DNA from: Thermoleophilales bacterium
GTDB taxonomy: Bacteria; Actinomycetota; Thermoleophilia; Solirubrobacterales; 70-9
Direction: 5' to 3'
Length of the DNA: 64,000 nt
NCBI GenBank assembly: GCA_020636895.1
Contig: JACJWZ010000003.1
Coordinates: forward strand, 138,115-202,114
The notes beneath the pieces were generated by a model that did no database searches, was not told the DNA's origin, and saw only the letters and a list, made by a program, of their open reading frames with translations. This document shows, piece by piece, positions 33,185-40,725 of the stretch (position 1 is its first letter; every line of letters begins with the position of its first letter). The position numbers were made by a program, and so were the translations under genes.

Positions 33185-34738
33185 TCAGCGCGACGCGGCG
33201 TCGGAGAGAAGCGCCTCGAGCAGCCCGTCCGGATCGTGGCGGGAGGCCTCGACGTCAGCCGGATGGCCGAGCTCGCTCAGCGTCGAGCTCGTGACCGGTC
33301 CGATCGAGACGAGGCGCGCCGCGGGCGGCCATTCCCCTGCGACCGTCTCGTCGAAGTAGCGGGCGGTCGACGAGGAGGTGAAGGTGACGTAGTCCGCGTC
33401 GCGCGCCCGGGCAACGGCCTCCTCGGCGGCGTCGCCCCGGACCGTCTCGTACAGCGGCACGACATCGACCTGAGCGCCGCGCTCGGCGAGCGCCTCCGGG
33501 AGCACGTCGCGAGCCTCGGCGGCGCGGGCGACCAGGACGGGACGGCCCTCGACGTCCACCTCCCGCAGTGATTCGACCAGCGACTCGGCGATCGAGCGCG
33601 GCGGGACGATGTCGGCGATGACGCCGCGGGCCCGGAGTGCGCGCGCGGTGCCGGGACCGATCGCGGCGACGGTGGCGTTGGCGAGCGCCCGCGCGTCGAA
33701 TCCGCGCTCCGCCATCGCCTCGAAGAGGAGGTCGACGCCGTTGGGGCTCGTCAGGCAGACGAGCGCGTAGGCGTGCAGGCCTTCGACCATCGCGGCGACC
33801 TCGGCGCTGTCGATGCGCGGCTCGACCCGGATCGCCGGCAGCTCGACGACCTCGGCGCCGAGGGCGCGCAGGGTCGATGCCAGTCCGCTCGCCTGGGCGC
33901 GGGCGCGGGTGACGACGACGGTGCGGCCGTGGAGCGGGCGGCGCTCGAGCCACCCGATCGCCTCGCGCCGGGCCGCGACCGGGCCGAAGAGGAGGATCGC
34001 GGGCGCGCCGATCCCCGCCTCGGCGACGGCGCCGGGAAGCGCCTCGGTGGTGGCGACGACGGTGCGCTGCCCGGGATGGGTTCCGCGCTCGATCGCGGCC
34101 GCCGGGTCGGAGGGGGCGCGGCCCGCGGCGATAAGGCGCTCGGAGATCCGCGGCAGGTTCTTGACGCCCATGTAGAGGACCAGCGTCCCGGGGAAGGCGG
34201 CGAGCGCCGGCCAGTCGATCGCCGACTCCTCCTTGTCGGGGTCCTCGTGCCCGGTCACGAAGGCGACGGCGCTGGCATCGTCGCGGTGGGTGACGGGGAT
34301 GCCCGCGTAGGCGGGGGCGGCGATCCCGGCGGTCACCCCGGGGACGACCTCGAACTCGACGCCCGCCTCGCGCAGCGTCTCCGCCTCCTCGCCGCCGCGG
34401 CCGAAGACGAAGGGGTCGCCGCCCTTGAGCCGCACCACCGAGCGCCCCTCACGCGCGATCCGCACGAGCTCAACCTCGGTGTCGGCCTGCTCCATCGCGA
34501 CCCTGCCGGGCGCCTTGCCGACGTAGATCAGCTCGGCGTCGGCGCGGGCGCCCGCGAGCGCGCCCGCGGGGATCAGGCGATCGTGGAGGATCGCGTCCGC
34601 GGTGGCGATCAGCTCCAGCGACCGCGCGGTCATCAGACCCGGGTCGCCCGGGCCCGCGCCGACCAGGTAGACGACGCCGGGACGGGCGCCCCCGCCGGAC
34701 TCGGTCTGAGGCGCGTCGGTGGATCGGGGCGGGCTCAC
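33185..34738 (-). CDS. cobA-hemD: Fused uroporphyrinogen-III C-methyltransferase / uroporphyrinogen-III synthase
   Basis: A 517-aa bifunctional protein. The N-terminal CobA/SUMT half (about 20-255) has VYLVGAGPGDPGLMT, RLKGGDPFVFGRGGEE and YMGVKNLP. It methylates uroporphyrinogen III to precorrin-2 for siroheme and B12. The C-terminal HemD half (about 265-517) closes hydroxymethylbilane to uroporphyrinogen III (TFTSSSTARYF, SIGPVTSSTLSELG). The GTG at 34738 overlaps the hemC stop as GTGA, with GAGGAG eight bases upstream. A GTG three codons earlier lies inside that ribosome site and is rejected. This fusion is common in actinobacteria. It is the last gene of the ccm-hem operon. Confidence 0.93.
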   Translation of the reverse strand: MSPPRSTDAPQTESGGGARPGVVYLVGAGPGDPGLMTARSLELIATADAILHDRLIPAGALAGARADAELIYVGKAPGRVAMEQADTEVELVRIAREGRSVVRLKGGDPFVFGRGGEEAETLREAGVEFEVVPGVTAGIAAPAYAGIPVTHRDDASAVAFVTGHEDPDKEESAIDWPALAAFPGTLVLYMGVKNLPRISERLIAAGRAPSDPAAAIERGTHPGQRTVVATTEALPGAVAEAGIGAPAILLFGPVAARREAIGWLERRPLHGRTVVVTRARAQASGLASTLRALGAEVVELPAIRVEPRIDSAEVAAMVEGLHAYALVCLTSPNGVDLLFEAMAERGFDARALANATVAAIGPGTARALRARGVIADIVPPRSIAESLVESLREVDVEGRPVLVARAAEARDVLPEALAERGAQVDVVPLYETVRGDAAEEAVARARDADYVTFTSSSTARYFDETVAGEWPPAARLVSIGPVTSSTLSELGHPADVEASRHDPDGLLEALLSDAASR

Positions 34739-35676
34739 GCGCTCCACTCCTCGGCGCGCGCGAGCAGGTCGAGCGCGCCCGCGTCGGTCATCGATTCGAC
34801 GAGCGCCTCGGCGAGCGCGACCGGCTGCTCGGGGTCTCCCAGCACCGAGTCGAGGACATGGCTCGCGCCGTCGGGCAGGCCCGCGAAGCCGGTGATGCGA
34901 AGCCCGCCGCCCTCGGCGAAGCGCGCGCAGATCCCGACCGGGGTGTGACAGCTCGCGTCGAGGCCGCGGACGGCGGCGCGCTCGGCCGTGAGCTCGATCA
35001 GCGACGGCCCGTCCGTGAGCGTGAGCGCCGGCGCGATGTGCTCGACGCCCTCGATTCGCCCCTCGAGCGCCAGCGCGCCCTGGCCCGGGGCCGGCGTGAG
35101 CTCCTCGGCGCCGAAGCGGAAGGCGATCTCTCCGGCGCGACCGAGCCGCTCGAGCCCGGCGGCGGCGAGGACGATCCCGTCGACCTCGCCGTCGGCGAGC
35201 TTGCGCAGCCGCGTGTCGACGTTGCCGCGCAGCTCGACCACGTCGAGATCCGGCCGCAGCGCGAGAAGCTGCGAGCGCCGGCGCAGGCTGGCGGTGCCGA
35301 CCCGGGCGCCCTCGGGGATCTCGGCCAGCGACCCCCCCGGTCCGATCCAGGCGTCGGCGGGATCGAGACGCGCGGGGACGCCGAGGATCGCGAGGCCTTC
35401 GGGAAGCTCTCCGGGAACATCCTTGGCGCTGTGCACGGCGAGGTCGATGCGCCCGTCGAGCAGGGCGCTCTCGATCTCGCGGACGAACCTCGACTTGTCG
35501 TCGCCCGCAGCCGCGACGGGGACGCCGCCGCGCTCGTCGCCGGAGGTGCGGATGGGGACGAGCTCGGCGGGGACGGCGAGGGCGTCGAGGACGTGCTGTG
35601 CCTGGGCGAGCGCGAGGGCGCTGCCCCGGGTCCCGATGCGCAGCTGCTCGGGCTCGCTGGAGCCGTCGGGGTTCAG
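34735..35676 (-). CDS. hemC: Porphobilinogen deaminase (hydroxymethylbilane synthase), CTG start
   Basis: A 313-aa enzyme that polymerises four porphobilinogens. Motifs are RIGTRGSALALAQAQ near 13-27, HSAKDVPGELPEG, GTASLRRRSQLLALRPDL and the dipyrromethane-cofactor Cys in DASCHTPVG (Cys243). The conserved N-terminus RIGTRGSALALAQ is in frame but has no ATG, GTG or TTG before it within the intergenic context. The only well-placed codon is CTG at 35676, overlapping the hemA stop as CTGA, with GAAGGG eight bases upstream. Starting at the first GTG (35436) would delete the family N-terminus. Confidence 0.93.
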   Translation of the reverse strand: MNPDGSSEPEQLRIGTRGSALALAQAQHVLDALAVPAELVPIRTSGDERGGVPVAAAGDDKSRFVREIESALLDGRIDLAVHSAKDVPGELPEGLAILGVPARLDPADAWIGPGGSLAEIPEGARVGTASLRRRSQLLALRPDLDVVELRGNVDTRLRKLADGEVDGIVLAAAGLERLGRAGEIAFRFGAEELTPAPGQGALALEGRIEGVEHIAPALTLTDGPSLIELTAERAAVRGLDASCHTPVGICARFAEGGGLRITGFAGLPDGASHVLDSVLGDPEQPVALAEALVESMTDAGALDLLARAEEWSA

Positions 35677-37007
35677 TCCCGGCGCCCTTCGGCGCGGCGC
35701 AGCGGGGTGACCTGCGCGTCGGCGCCCTCGGGCTCGGTGGCGGAGTCGAGACCGAAGAGATCCCGCAGCACCGAGACCTGGCGGTAGGCGTCGGGCTCCT
35801 CGGCGGAGCGCTTCAGGCGCAGCGTCGGCTCGTGCAGGATGCGGCTCGCGATCGCTCGCGCCATCGCCTCGATCCGCTCGCGGTCGCCGTCCTCGAGCGC
35901 CGAGAAGCGGTCCTCGTTCTCGGCGAGCACGCGGCGGACGATCTCGTCGGCGCGCTCACGCAGGGACGCGACCGTCGGCAGGACCTCGAGCGAGGCGAGC
36001 CAGTCCTCGAAGCGCGCGAGCTCGGCGCTGACGATCCGCTCCGCACGGCGGGCCTCGGCCTCTCGCCCGCTCGCGTTGCGGTCGGCGATCGACTGCACGT
36101 CGTCAACGTCGCGGACGACGACGCCGGCGACCTCGCGGCAGGCGGGATCCACGTCCCGCGGCACGGCGAGATCAACGAGCAGGAGCTGCCGCCCACCGCG
36201 CGCCTGGGCCACGACCTCGAGCTCATCGCGCTCGACGATGTGATGCGGCGAGTTGGTCGAGGAGACGACTATGTCGGCGCTCTCGAGCTGCATCGGCAGG
36301 TCGTCGATGCGCACGGCCTCGCCGCCGAAGCGCTGCGCGAGGCCGATCGCCCGGTCATAACGGCGGTTGGCGACGAACACCGCGGCGACGCCGCGGGCGG
36401 CCAGCGCGCGGGCGGTCAGCTCGGCGGTCTCACCGGCGCCAATCAGGAGGACGCGGCGGTCGGCGAGGTCGCCGAACGTGCGGGTCGCGAGCTCTACGGC
36501 GGCGGAGGGAACGCTGATCCCTCCCTCGCCGATGCCGGTCTCCCCGCGCACCCGCTTGCCGGCGGTCAGAGCACCCCGGAAAAGCCTGTTCAGGATGGGG
36601 CCCGTCGCGCCCTCGACGAGCGCGAGCTCGTAGGCGCGCTTGACCTGCCCCTGGATCTCGGCCTCGCCGAGGATCATCGAGTCGAGCCCGGCCGCCACCC
36701 GGAAGAGGTGGCGAGCCGCCTCGGGTCCCCGGAACGAGTAGAGGCTCTCCATCAGCTCGGTCGGCCGGATCCCCGCCTGCCTGGAGAGCGCGCCGAGCGC
36801 TGAGCTCTCGGCTTCGACGGCGTCGCCGACCACGAGGTAGATCTCGGTCCGGTTGCAGGTGGAGATCGCCGCCGCTTCGCTGACCTCCTCGGCGGCGAGG
36901 AGGTCGCTGAGCACGCCTGTCGCTCGGCCCTCGGTCAGGGCTAGCCGCTCGCGCAGCTCCAGCGGAGCCGTCTTGTGGGAGATCCCGAGCGCGAGCAGGT
37001 CGCTCAC
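35673..37007 (-). CDS. hemA: Glutamyl-tRNA reductase
   Basis: A 444-aa enzyme reducing glutamyl-tRNA(Glu) to glutamate-1-semialdehyde, the first committed step of C5-pathway tetrapyrrole synthesis. The nucleophile is Cys51 in STCNRTEIY. Also seen are GISHKTAPLELRE at the N-terminus, EAEIQGQVK near 115, the NADPH-binding GAGETAELTARAL near 185 and a helical dimerisation domain at the C-terminus. The GTG start overlaps the ccmD-like stop (GTGA). Heme feedback and regulated proteolysis act on this step in other bacteria; nothing in the sequence shows it here. Confidence 0.95.
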   Translation of the reverse strand: MSDLLALGISHKTAPLELRERLALTEGRATGVLSDLLAAEEVSEAAAISTCNRTEIYLVVGDAVEAESSALGALSRQAGIRPTELMESLYSFRGPEAARHLFRVAAGLDSMILGEAEIQGQVKRAYELALVEGATGPILNRLFRGALTAGKRVRGETGIGEGGISVPSAAVELATRTFGDLADRRVLLIGAGETAELTARALAARGVAAVFVANRRYDRAIGLAQRFGGEAVRIDDLPMQLESADIVVSSTNSPHHIVERDELEVVAQARGGRQLLLVDLAVPRDVDPACREVAGVVVRDVDDVQSIADRNASGREAEARRAERIVSAELARFEDWLASLEVLPTVASLRERADEIVRRVLAENEDRFSALEDGDRERIEAMARAIASRILHEPTLRLKRSAEEPDAYRQVSVLRDLFGLDSATEPEGADAQVTPLRRAEGRRD

Positions 37008-37243
37008 GGGACGGGCTCCTCGATCCGCTCCCGCGGCTCCCCGGGTCCGGGCTCGGGCTCGGCGGCGCCGCGCTCCGCGATGTCGGCGATCTCGTCGATC
37101 TCGCGCGAGATCCGGCCCAGCTTCGCGGCCATGATCCCGATGTAGACGACGAGCAGGATCACGAAGACGACGTAGGCGGCGGCCACGTACTTGCCGCCTT
37201 CGTCGAGCGGCAGGGCGGGGGCGGCTGTCAGCAGCGCGTCCAT
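37004..37243 (-). CDS. ccmD: CcmD-like small membrane protein
   Basis: A 79-aa protein with one hydrophobic segment (VAAAYVVFVILLVVYIGIM, about 20-38) and a charged acidic C-terminal tail. Size, topology and position between ccmC and hemA fit CcmD, which helps release holo-CcmE from CcmABC. Sequence conservation in CcmD is low, so the call rests mainly on context. The ATG shares one base with the ccmC stop (TGATG), and its own stop overlaps the hemA GTG. Confidence 0.7.
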   Translation of the reverse strand: MDALLTAAPALPLDEGGKYVAAAYVVFVILLVVYIGIMAAKLGRISREIDEIADIAERGAAEPEPGPGEPRERIEEPVP

Positions 37244-37986
37244 CAACTCGGGACGTTGGCGGTTCCGGGCGCGATCCGCGCTCCGACGCCGCCGCCTGCA
37301 CGGGCGGTGCCGTCGAGCGCGCGCCGCAGGCGCGAGAGCTGTGCGGAGGTGCGCTTCGCGGTCATCTCGAAGCAGACGAGGGTGAGCCAGAGCATCGCGA
37401 TCCCGGCGAAGCAGACGAGGAAACCGACCCACATGTCTCCGGGAAGCCCGCCGTCAGCGGTCGCGAAGGTCCGCGGATGGACCAGCGACTGGGCCATCCG
37501 CACGACCATGAAGTTGAGCGGGACGAAGGCCCCGGCCGCGATCGCGAAGACCGAGGCGTAGCGCCCCTGCCGCTCGCGGTCGGGGATCGCGTAACGCAGC
37601 GGGTAGTAGGTCGCGTAGAGCAGGAAGACGATCAGGAAGCTGACGAGCGTGGGCTCATCCCAGACCCACCAGCGCCCCCAGGACGCCTTCGCCCAGATCG
37701 CGCCGGTGATCAGCACGGCGACGCCGAAGATCACCGACGTGTGGATCGAGACGTAGGCGCGCATGTCGTGGACCGGGTCTCCCGTGCGGAGGTGCCGGAT
37801 CGCGTGGATCCCGCCGATGACGAAGCCGGCGAGGGCGATGATCGCGAGCGGCACGTGCAGGTAGAAGATCTTCTGGATGAACCCCTGGTCGGCCTCGTTG
37901 GGAACCCAGAAGAACACGAGGGCGAAGCCGGCACCGATCAGGGCGGCGGTGATGATCGCGAGTGTCCGCAGGCGGTTCGGGTTCAT
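37243..37986 (-). CDS. ccmC: Heme exporter/heme handling protein CcmC
   Basis: A 247-aa polytopic membrane protein, six helices. The tryptophan-rich heme-handling motif is GRWWVWDEP near 103-111. Flanking His are in FYLHVPLAI near 43 and VSIHTSVIF near 80. CcmC loads heme onto the chaperone CcmE on the outer face of the membrane. The ATG at 37986 begins the first helix; upstream in-frame codons lack membrane character. It is 20 bp downstream of ccmB. The CcsA/ResC family shares the WWD motif, but neighbours ccmA and ccmB make CcmC the better call. Confidence 0.93.
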   Translation of the reverse strand: MNPNRLRTLAIITAALIGAGFALVFFWVPNEADQGFIQKIFYLHVPLAIIALAGFVIGGIHAIRHLRTGDPVHDMRAYVSIHTSVIFGVAVLITGAIWAKASWGRWWVWDEPTLVSFLIVFLLYATYYPLRYAIPDRERQGRYASVFAIAAGAFVPLNFMVVRMAQSLVHPRTFATADGGLPGDMWVGFLVCFAGIAMLWLTLVCFEMTAKRTSAQLSRLRRALDGTARAGGGVGARIAPGTANVPS

Positions 37987-38006
37987 GCCGAAATCGGTGT
38001 TCCCGC

Positions 38007-38693
38007 TCAGTCCTCGAGGAGGAAATCGAACACGGCCCAGCCGATGAGCAGGAAGATCGCATCGTACAAGCCGAGCGCGCCCAGCCAGCTTGCGTACTTG
38101 TCGTAGTCGGGACCTCCCGCGAGCAGCAGCTTCGCGCCCGCGGCGCTGGCGGCGACCATCGGCGGCACCAGGAGCGGCAGCAGGATCAACGGGCCGATCA
38201 GATCGCGGGCGGTGGAGTTCGTCGCGATCGGGGAGATCAGCGCTCCCGTGGTCGCGAGCGCGCCGTTGAGAAGGAGCACGACCGGGAGCATCGGCAGCAG
38301 GCCGGTGCCGCTGTCGAGGAAGAAGAGCCAGAAGACGGGGATCGCGAAGAGCTCCAGGATCGTCAGGTAGACGAGCAGCGCGAGCGCCTTCGCCAGGAAC
38401 AGCGCCGTGCCGTCGACCGGGGCGAGGCGGATGGCCTCGAACCCTCCCTGCTCGCGCTCGGCGACGAAGAGACGGTTGATGGCGAGCAGCGCCGCGAAGA
38501 GGATGGTCACCAGCAGCACGCCGGTCGCGAGGCCCCCATCGAGCTGGGTGCGATCGAGCCCGAAGCGGAAGATCACGTAGATCGTCGTCGAGAACAGGAC
38601 CATCGCCGGGATCGACTGCAGGGTGCGAAGCTCGACCCTCAGGTCCTTGCCGAGAATCGTCGCGACGGCGCTGAAGGTGGAGGGGCCGTTCAC
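38007..38693 (-). CDS. ccmB: Heme exporter permease CcmB
   Basis: A 228-aa membrane protein with six predicted helices. The family N-terminus is present (ILGKDLRVELRTLQSIPAMV), as is LFVAEREQGGFEAIRLAPVD near 75-94. With CcmA it forms the ABC module that drives release of holo-CcmE. The GTG start overlaps the ccmA stop as GTGA. Confidence 0.92.
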   Translation of the reverse strand: MNGPSTFSAVATILGKDLRVELRTLQSIPAMVLFSTTIYVIFRFGLDRTQLDGGLATGVLLVTILFAALLAINRLFVAEREQGGFEAIRLAPVDGTALFLAKALALLVYLTILELFAIPVFWLFFLDSGTGLLPMLPVVLLLNGALATTGALISPIATNSTARDLIGPLILLPLLVPPMVAASAAGAKLLLAGGPDYDKYASWLGALGLYDAIFLLIGWAVFDFLLED

Positions 38694-39424
38694 GCCATCG
38701 CCCCCCGCAGCGACTCCTCCGAGTAGATCGAGCGGGCGCGATCGGGATCGACTTCGGCGGCGGGAGCCTCGAACGCGACCGACCCCTCGCGGGTGAGCGC
38801 GAGGACCCGGTCGGCCCCGGAGAGCGCGGCGGCGACGTCGTGGGTGACGAGCACGCGGCTGCGCCCCCGGCGCGGGCCGAGCAGGGGCGCGACGACATCG
38901 GCGCCCGCCGGGTCGAGGTTGGCGAGCGGCTCGTCGAGGACGAGCATCTCGGGGTCGTGCAGGAGCGCCCTGCAGACGGCGAGCCGCTTGACCATCCCCG
39001 CCGACATCTCGCCCACCCGCGTGCTCGCGCGATGGGCGAGTCCGACGCGCTCGAGCAGGTCGGCGATCCGCTCGGCGCCCTCGGCCGGCAGGCCGAAGAG
39101 GCGGGCGTGGAAGCGGAGGTTCTCGGCGGCGGCGAGGTCGCGGTAGAGCAGCGGCGAGTGCCCGAGGTAGCCGAGGCGCCCGCGCAGCTTCCAGGCGGAG
39201 CCCGGCAGCTCCGAGCCGAGCACCGACACCGATCCGCTGCTCGGACGCAGCAGCGTCGCCAGCACCTGCAGCAGCGTGGACTTTCCGGCTCCGTTGGGTC
39301 CGATCACCGCGAGCGTCCCACCTGCCGGGAGCTCGAAGGAGACGTCGCGAAGCACCCAGCTCTCGCCGTAGGCCTGGCTCAGCGAGCTCGCCCGCAGCGC
39401 GGGCTCGGGGGCGGGTTCGGCCAC
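38690..39424 (-). CDS. ccmA: Heme exporter ATP-binding protein CcmA
   Basis: A 244-aa ABC ATPase. Walker A is GPNGAGKST near 38-46, the signature is the CcmA-type MSAGMVKRLAVCRALL, Walker B is LVLDEPLANLDP, and the switch is LVTHDVAAAL. It powers the CcmABCD step of system I cytochrome c maturation. It is the first gene of the operon: the GTG at 39424 is seven bases after TAGCCT, with no ribosome site. ccmE, ccmF, ccmG and ccmH are not in the window. Confidence 0.9.
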   Translation of the reverse strand: MAEPAPEPALRASSLSQAYGESWVLRDVSFELPAGGTLAVIGPNGAGKSTLLQVLATLLRPSSGSVSVLGSELPGSAWKLRGRLGYLGHSPLLYRDLAAAENLRFHARLFGLPAEGAERIADLLERVGLAHRASTRVGEMSAGMVKRLAVCRALLHDPEMLVLDEPLANLDPAGADVVAPLLGPRRGRSRVLVTHDVAAALSGADRVLALTREGSVAFEAPAAEVDPDRARSIYSEESLRGAMA

Positions 39425-39431
39425 CCCCGGA

Positions 39432-39437
39432 AGGCTA
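39432..39437 (-). promoter_or_regulatory. -10 element, probably leaderless (ccm-hem operon)
   Basis: TAGCCT on the minus strand, seven bases before the ccmA GTG. It is the only promoter candidate seen for the seven-gene operon. Confidence 0.5.
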
Positions 39438-39605
39438 GAGCTACAGCGGCAGCTTCGACCGGCCCTCACGGCCCTTGGAAGCGCTCTTGTTCGACGCCCC
39501 TTGCGATGACGAGAACGGCCTCCCACGCCGTTCCGCCCGGCAGCCTAAGAAGATGCTCAGTCGCGATTGACCCTTGGCTTAGGCGGCTGCAGCAGGATCG
39601 GTTCA

Positions 39606-39992
39606 GTGAAACGCCGGATCGCAGCAGCAGCCACGTCCGCCGCCCTCGCGGTCGCCGGCCCCGCCGCAGCCAGCCAGCAACGAAACGGCGGCCATCCACG
39701 CAGCGCGAAGCCGCGGGTCACACGGGTCGCCGCTGCCGAGAGCGACCGCGCCCAGCAGACCCTCGCGGTGATGCGGCGCGAGGAGATGGCGGCCCACCGG
39801 CGGCAGCTCGCAACCGCCCTCGCAGCCGAGCTCCCCACCTCGACCCCGACCGGCATCGAACGGGTTCTCGCCAGGGCCGAGGCCGATCCGGGTCCCGCGC
39901 TCGCCCGATCGACCGGCCGCAGCGAGGACGAGATCGACGCCGCCTTCGAGGCGATGGCCCGTCACGCCCGCGAGTCGCGCCTGCGGGCTTAG
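39606..39992 (+). CDS. Small secreted protein, unknown
   Basis: A 128-aa protein with a Sec-type signal (KRRIAAAATSAALAVAGPAA) and a basic, then helical mature region rich in Ala, Arg and Glu (residues 50-128). The GTG at 39606 starts directly at the signal peptide; the open frame extends upstream, but those residues do not look like a protein start. The helical acid/base pattern (ERVLARAEADPGPALAR) is compatible with a small extracellular helical protein. The family is not recognised. Confidence 0.55.
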   Translation: MKRRIAAAATSAALAVAGPAAASQQRNGGHPRSAKPRVTRVAAAESDRAQQTLAVMRREEMAAHRRQLATALAAELPTSTPTGIERVLARAEADPGPALARSTGRSEDEIDAAFEAMARHARESRLRA

Positions 39993-40092
39993 CCGGCGAT
40001 GCTGCCCTCGGCGGCCGACTCCTGAGCACCCGCTCCCGCGACGCTTCCGTCGCGACCTACCCTTCGGGGGAGGTTCCACGGAACCGCCCCTC

Positions 40093-40098
40093 TAGGGT
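40093..40098 (+). promoter_or_regulatory. -10 element, probably leaderless (Nudix hydrolase)
   Basis: TAGGGT, seven bases before the ATG at 40106; no ribosome site. Confidence 0.5.
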
Positions 40099-40105
40099 CT
40101 CGCGC

Positions 40106-40624
40106 ATGACCTTCCGCTACTGCCCCCGCTGCGCGACCGAGCTCGAGCTGCGGCCGTCCACCGGTCCAGATCCCGATCGCTCCACCTGCCCGAACTGCGG
40201 CTTCGTCCACTACGAGAACCCGACGCCGACCGTGCAGGCGTGGATCGACCACGACGGCAGCTATCTGGCCCTGCGTCGCGATGAGGAGCCGCTGCAGGGC
40301 GAGTGGAACATGCCGGGCGGCTTCGTCGAGGTCGGCGAGCGCGGCGACGAGGCGATCATCCGCGAGGTCCGCGAGGAGACCGGCCTCGAGGTCGAGGTCG
40401 TCGAGCTGATCGGCATCTTCGACTCCACCTACGGATTCGGCGAGGACGCCAAGCCGATCTTCGACGTCGCCTTCCACTGCCGGATCACGGGCGGCGCGGG
40501 AGACGATCTCGACGTCTCCGAGGAGTCGAGCGAGGCCCGCTGGTTCCCGCTCGCCGAGTTCCCGCAGCCCGCCTTCGCCGGCGAGCAGAAGGCCCTCGCG
40601 CGCCTGCGCGAGATGGTCGGCTGA
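40106..40624 (+). CDS. Nudix hydrolase with N-terminal zinc ribbon
   Basis: A 172-aa hydrolase of nucleoside diphosphate derivatives. A CxxC...CxxC zinc ribbon (CPRC at 6-9, CPNC near 29-32) precedes the Nudix domain. The Nudix box is complete: GGFVEVGERGDEAIIREVRE followed by ETGLEV. Zinc-ribbon Nudix proteins include NADH pyrophosphatase NudC, but this one is shorter and lacks the NudC SQPWPFPxS motif, so the substrate is open. A 52-bp inverted-repeat element starts 12 bp after the stop. Confidence 0.88.
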   Translation: MTFRYCPRCATELELRPSTGPDPDRSTCPNCGFVHYENPTPTVQAWIDHDGSYLALRRDEEPLQGEWNMPGGFVEVGERGDEAIIREVREETGLEVEVVELIGIFDSTYGFGEDAKPIFDVAFHCRITGGAGDDLDVSEESSEARWFPLAEFPQPAFAGEQKALARLREMVG

Positions 40625-40636
40625 GGCACCATCGCC

Positions 40637-40688
40637 CACCGAACGTTCACCGTACGGGGCTATACGGATGCAAAATCGACGTTCGGTG
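40637..40688. repeat. Inverted-repeat element, family 1 (copy A)
   Basis: A 52-bp element with perfect 10-bp ends CACCGAACGT and ACGTTCGGTG. It aligns without gaps to the 52 bases at 62995-63046 with about 42 identical positions, including the centre GGGGCTATACGG. It lies just after the Nudix stop and could form a hairpin in that mRNA. Confidence 0.75.
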
Positions 40689-40725
40689 AGAGGAGCGCGG
40701 CGCGGGACGCCGGATTCGCCCGCGG

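Noticed and set aside
34739..34747. cobA-hemD starting at the GTG at 34747
   Set aside because: That codon lies inside the GAGGAG ribosome site; the GTGA overlap at 34738 has correct spacing.
34735..35436. hemC starting at the GTG at 35436
   Set aside because: It would remove about 80 residues including the conserved RIGTRGSALALAQ N-terminus, which is in frame upstream.
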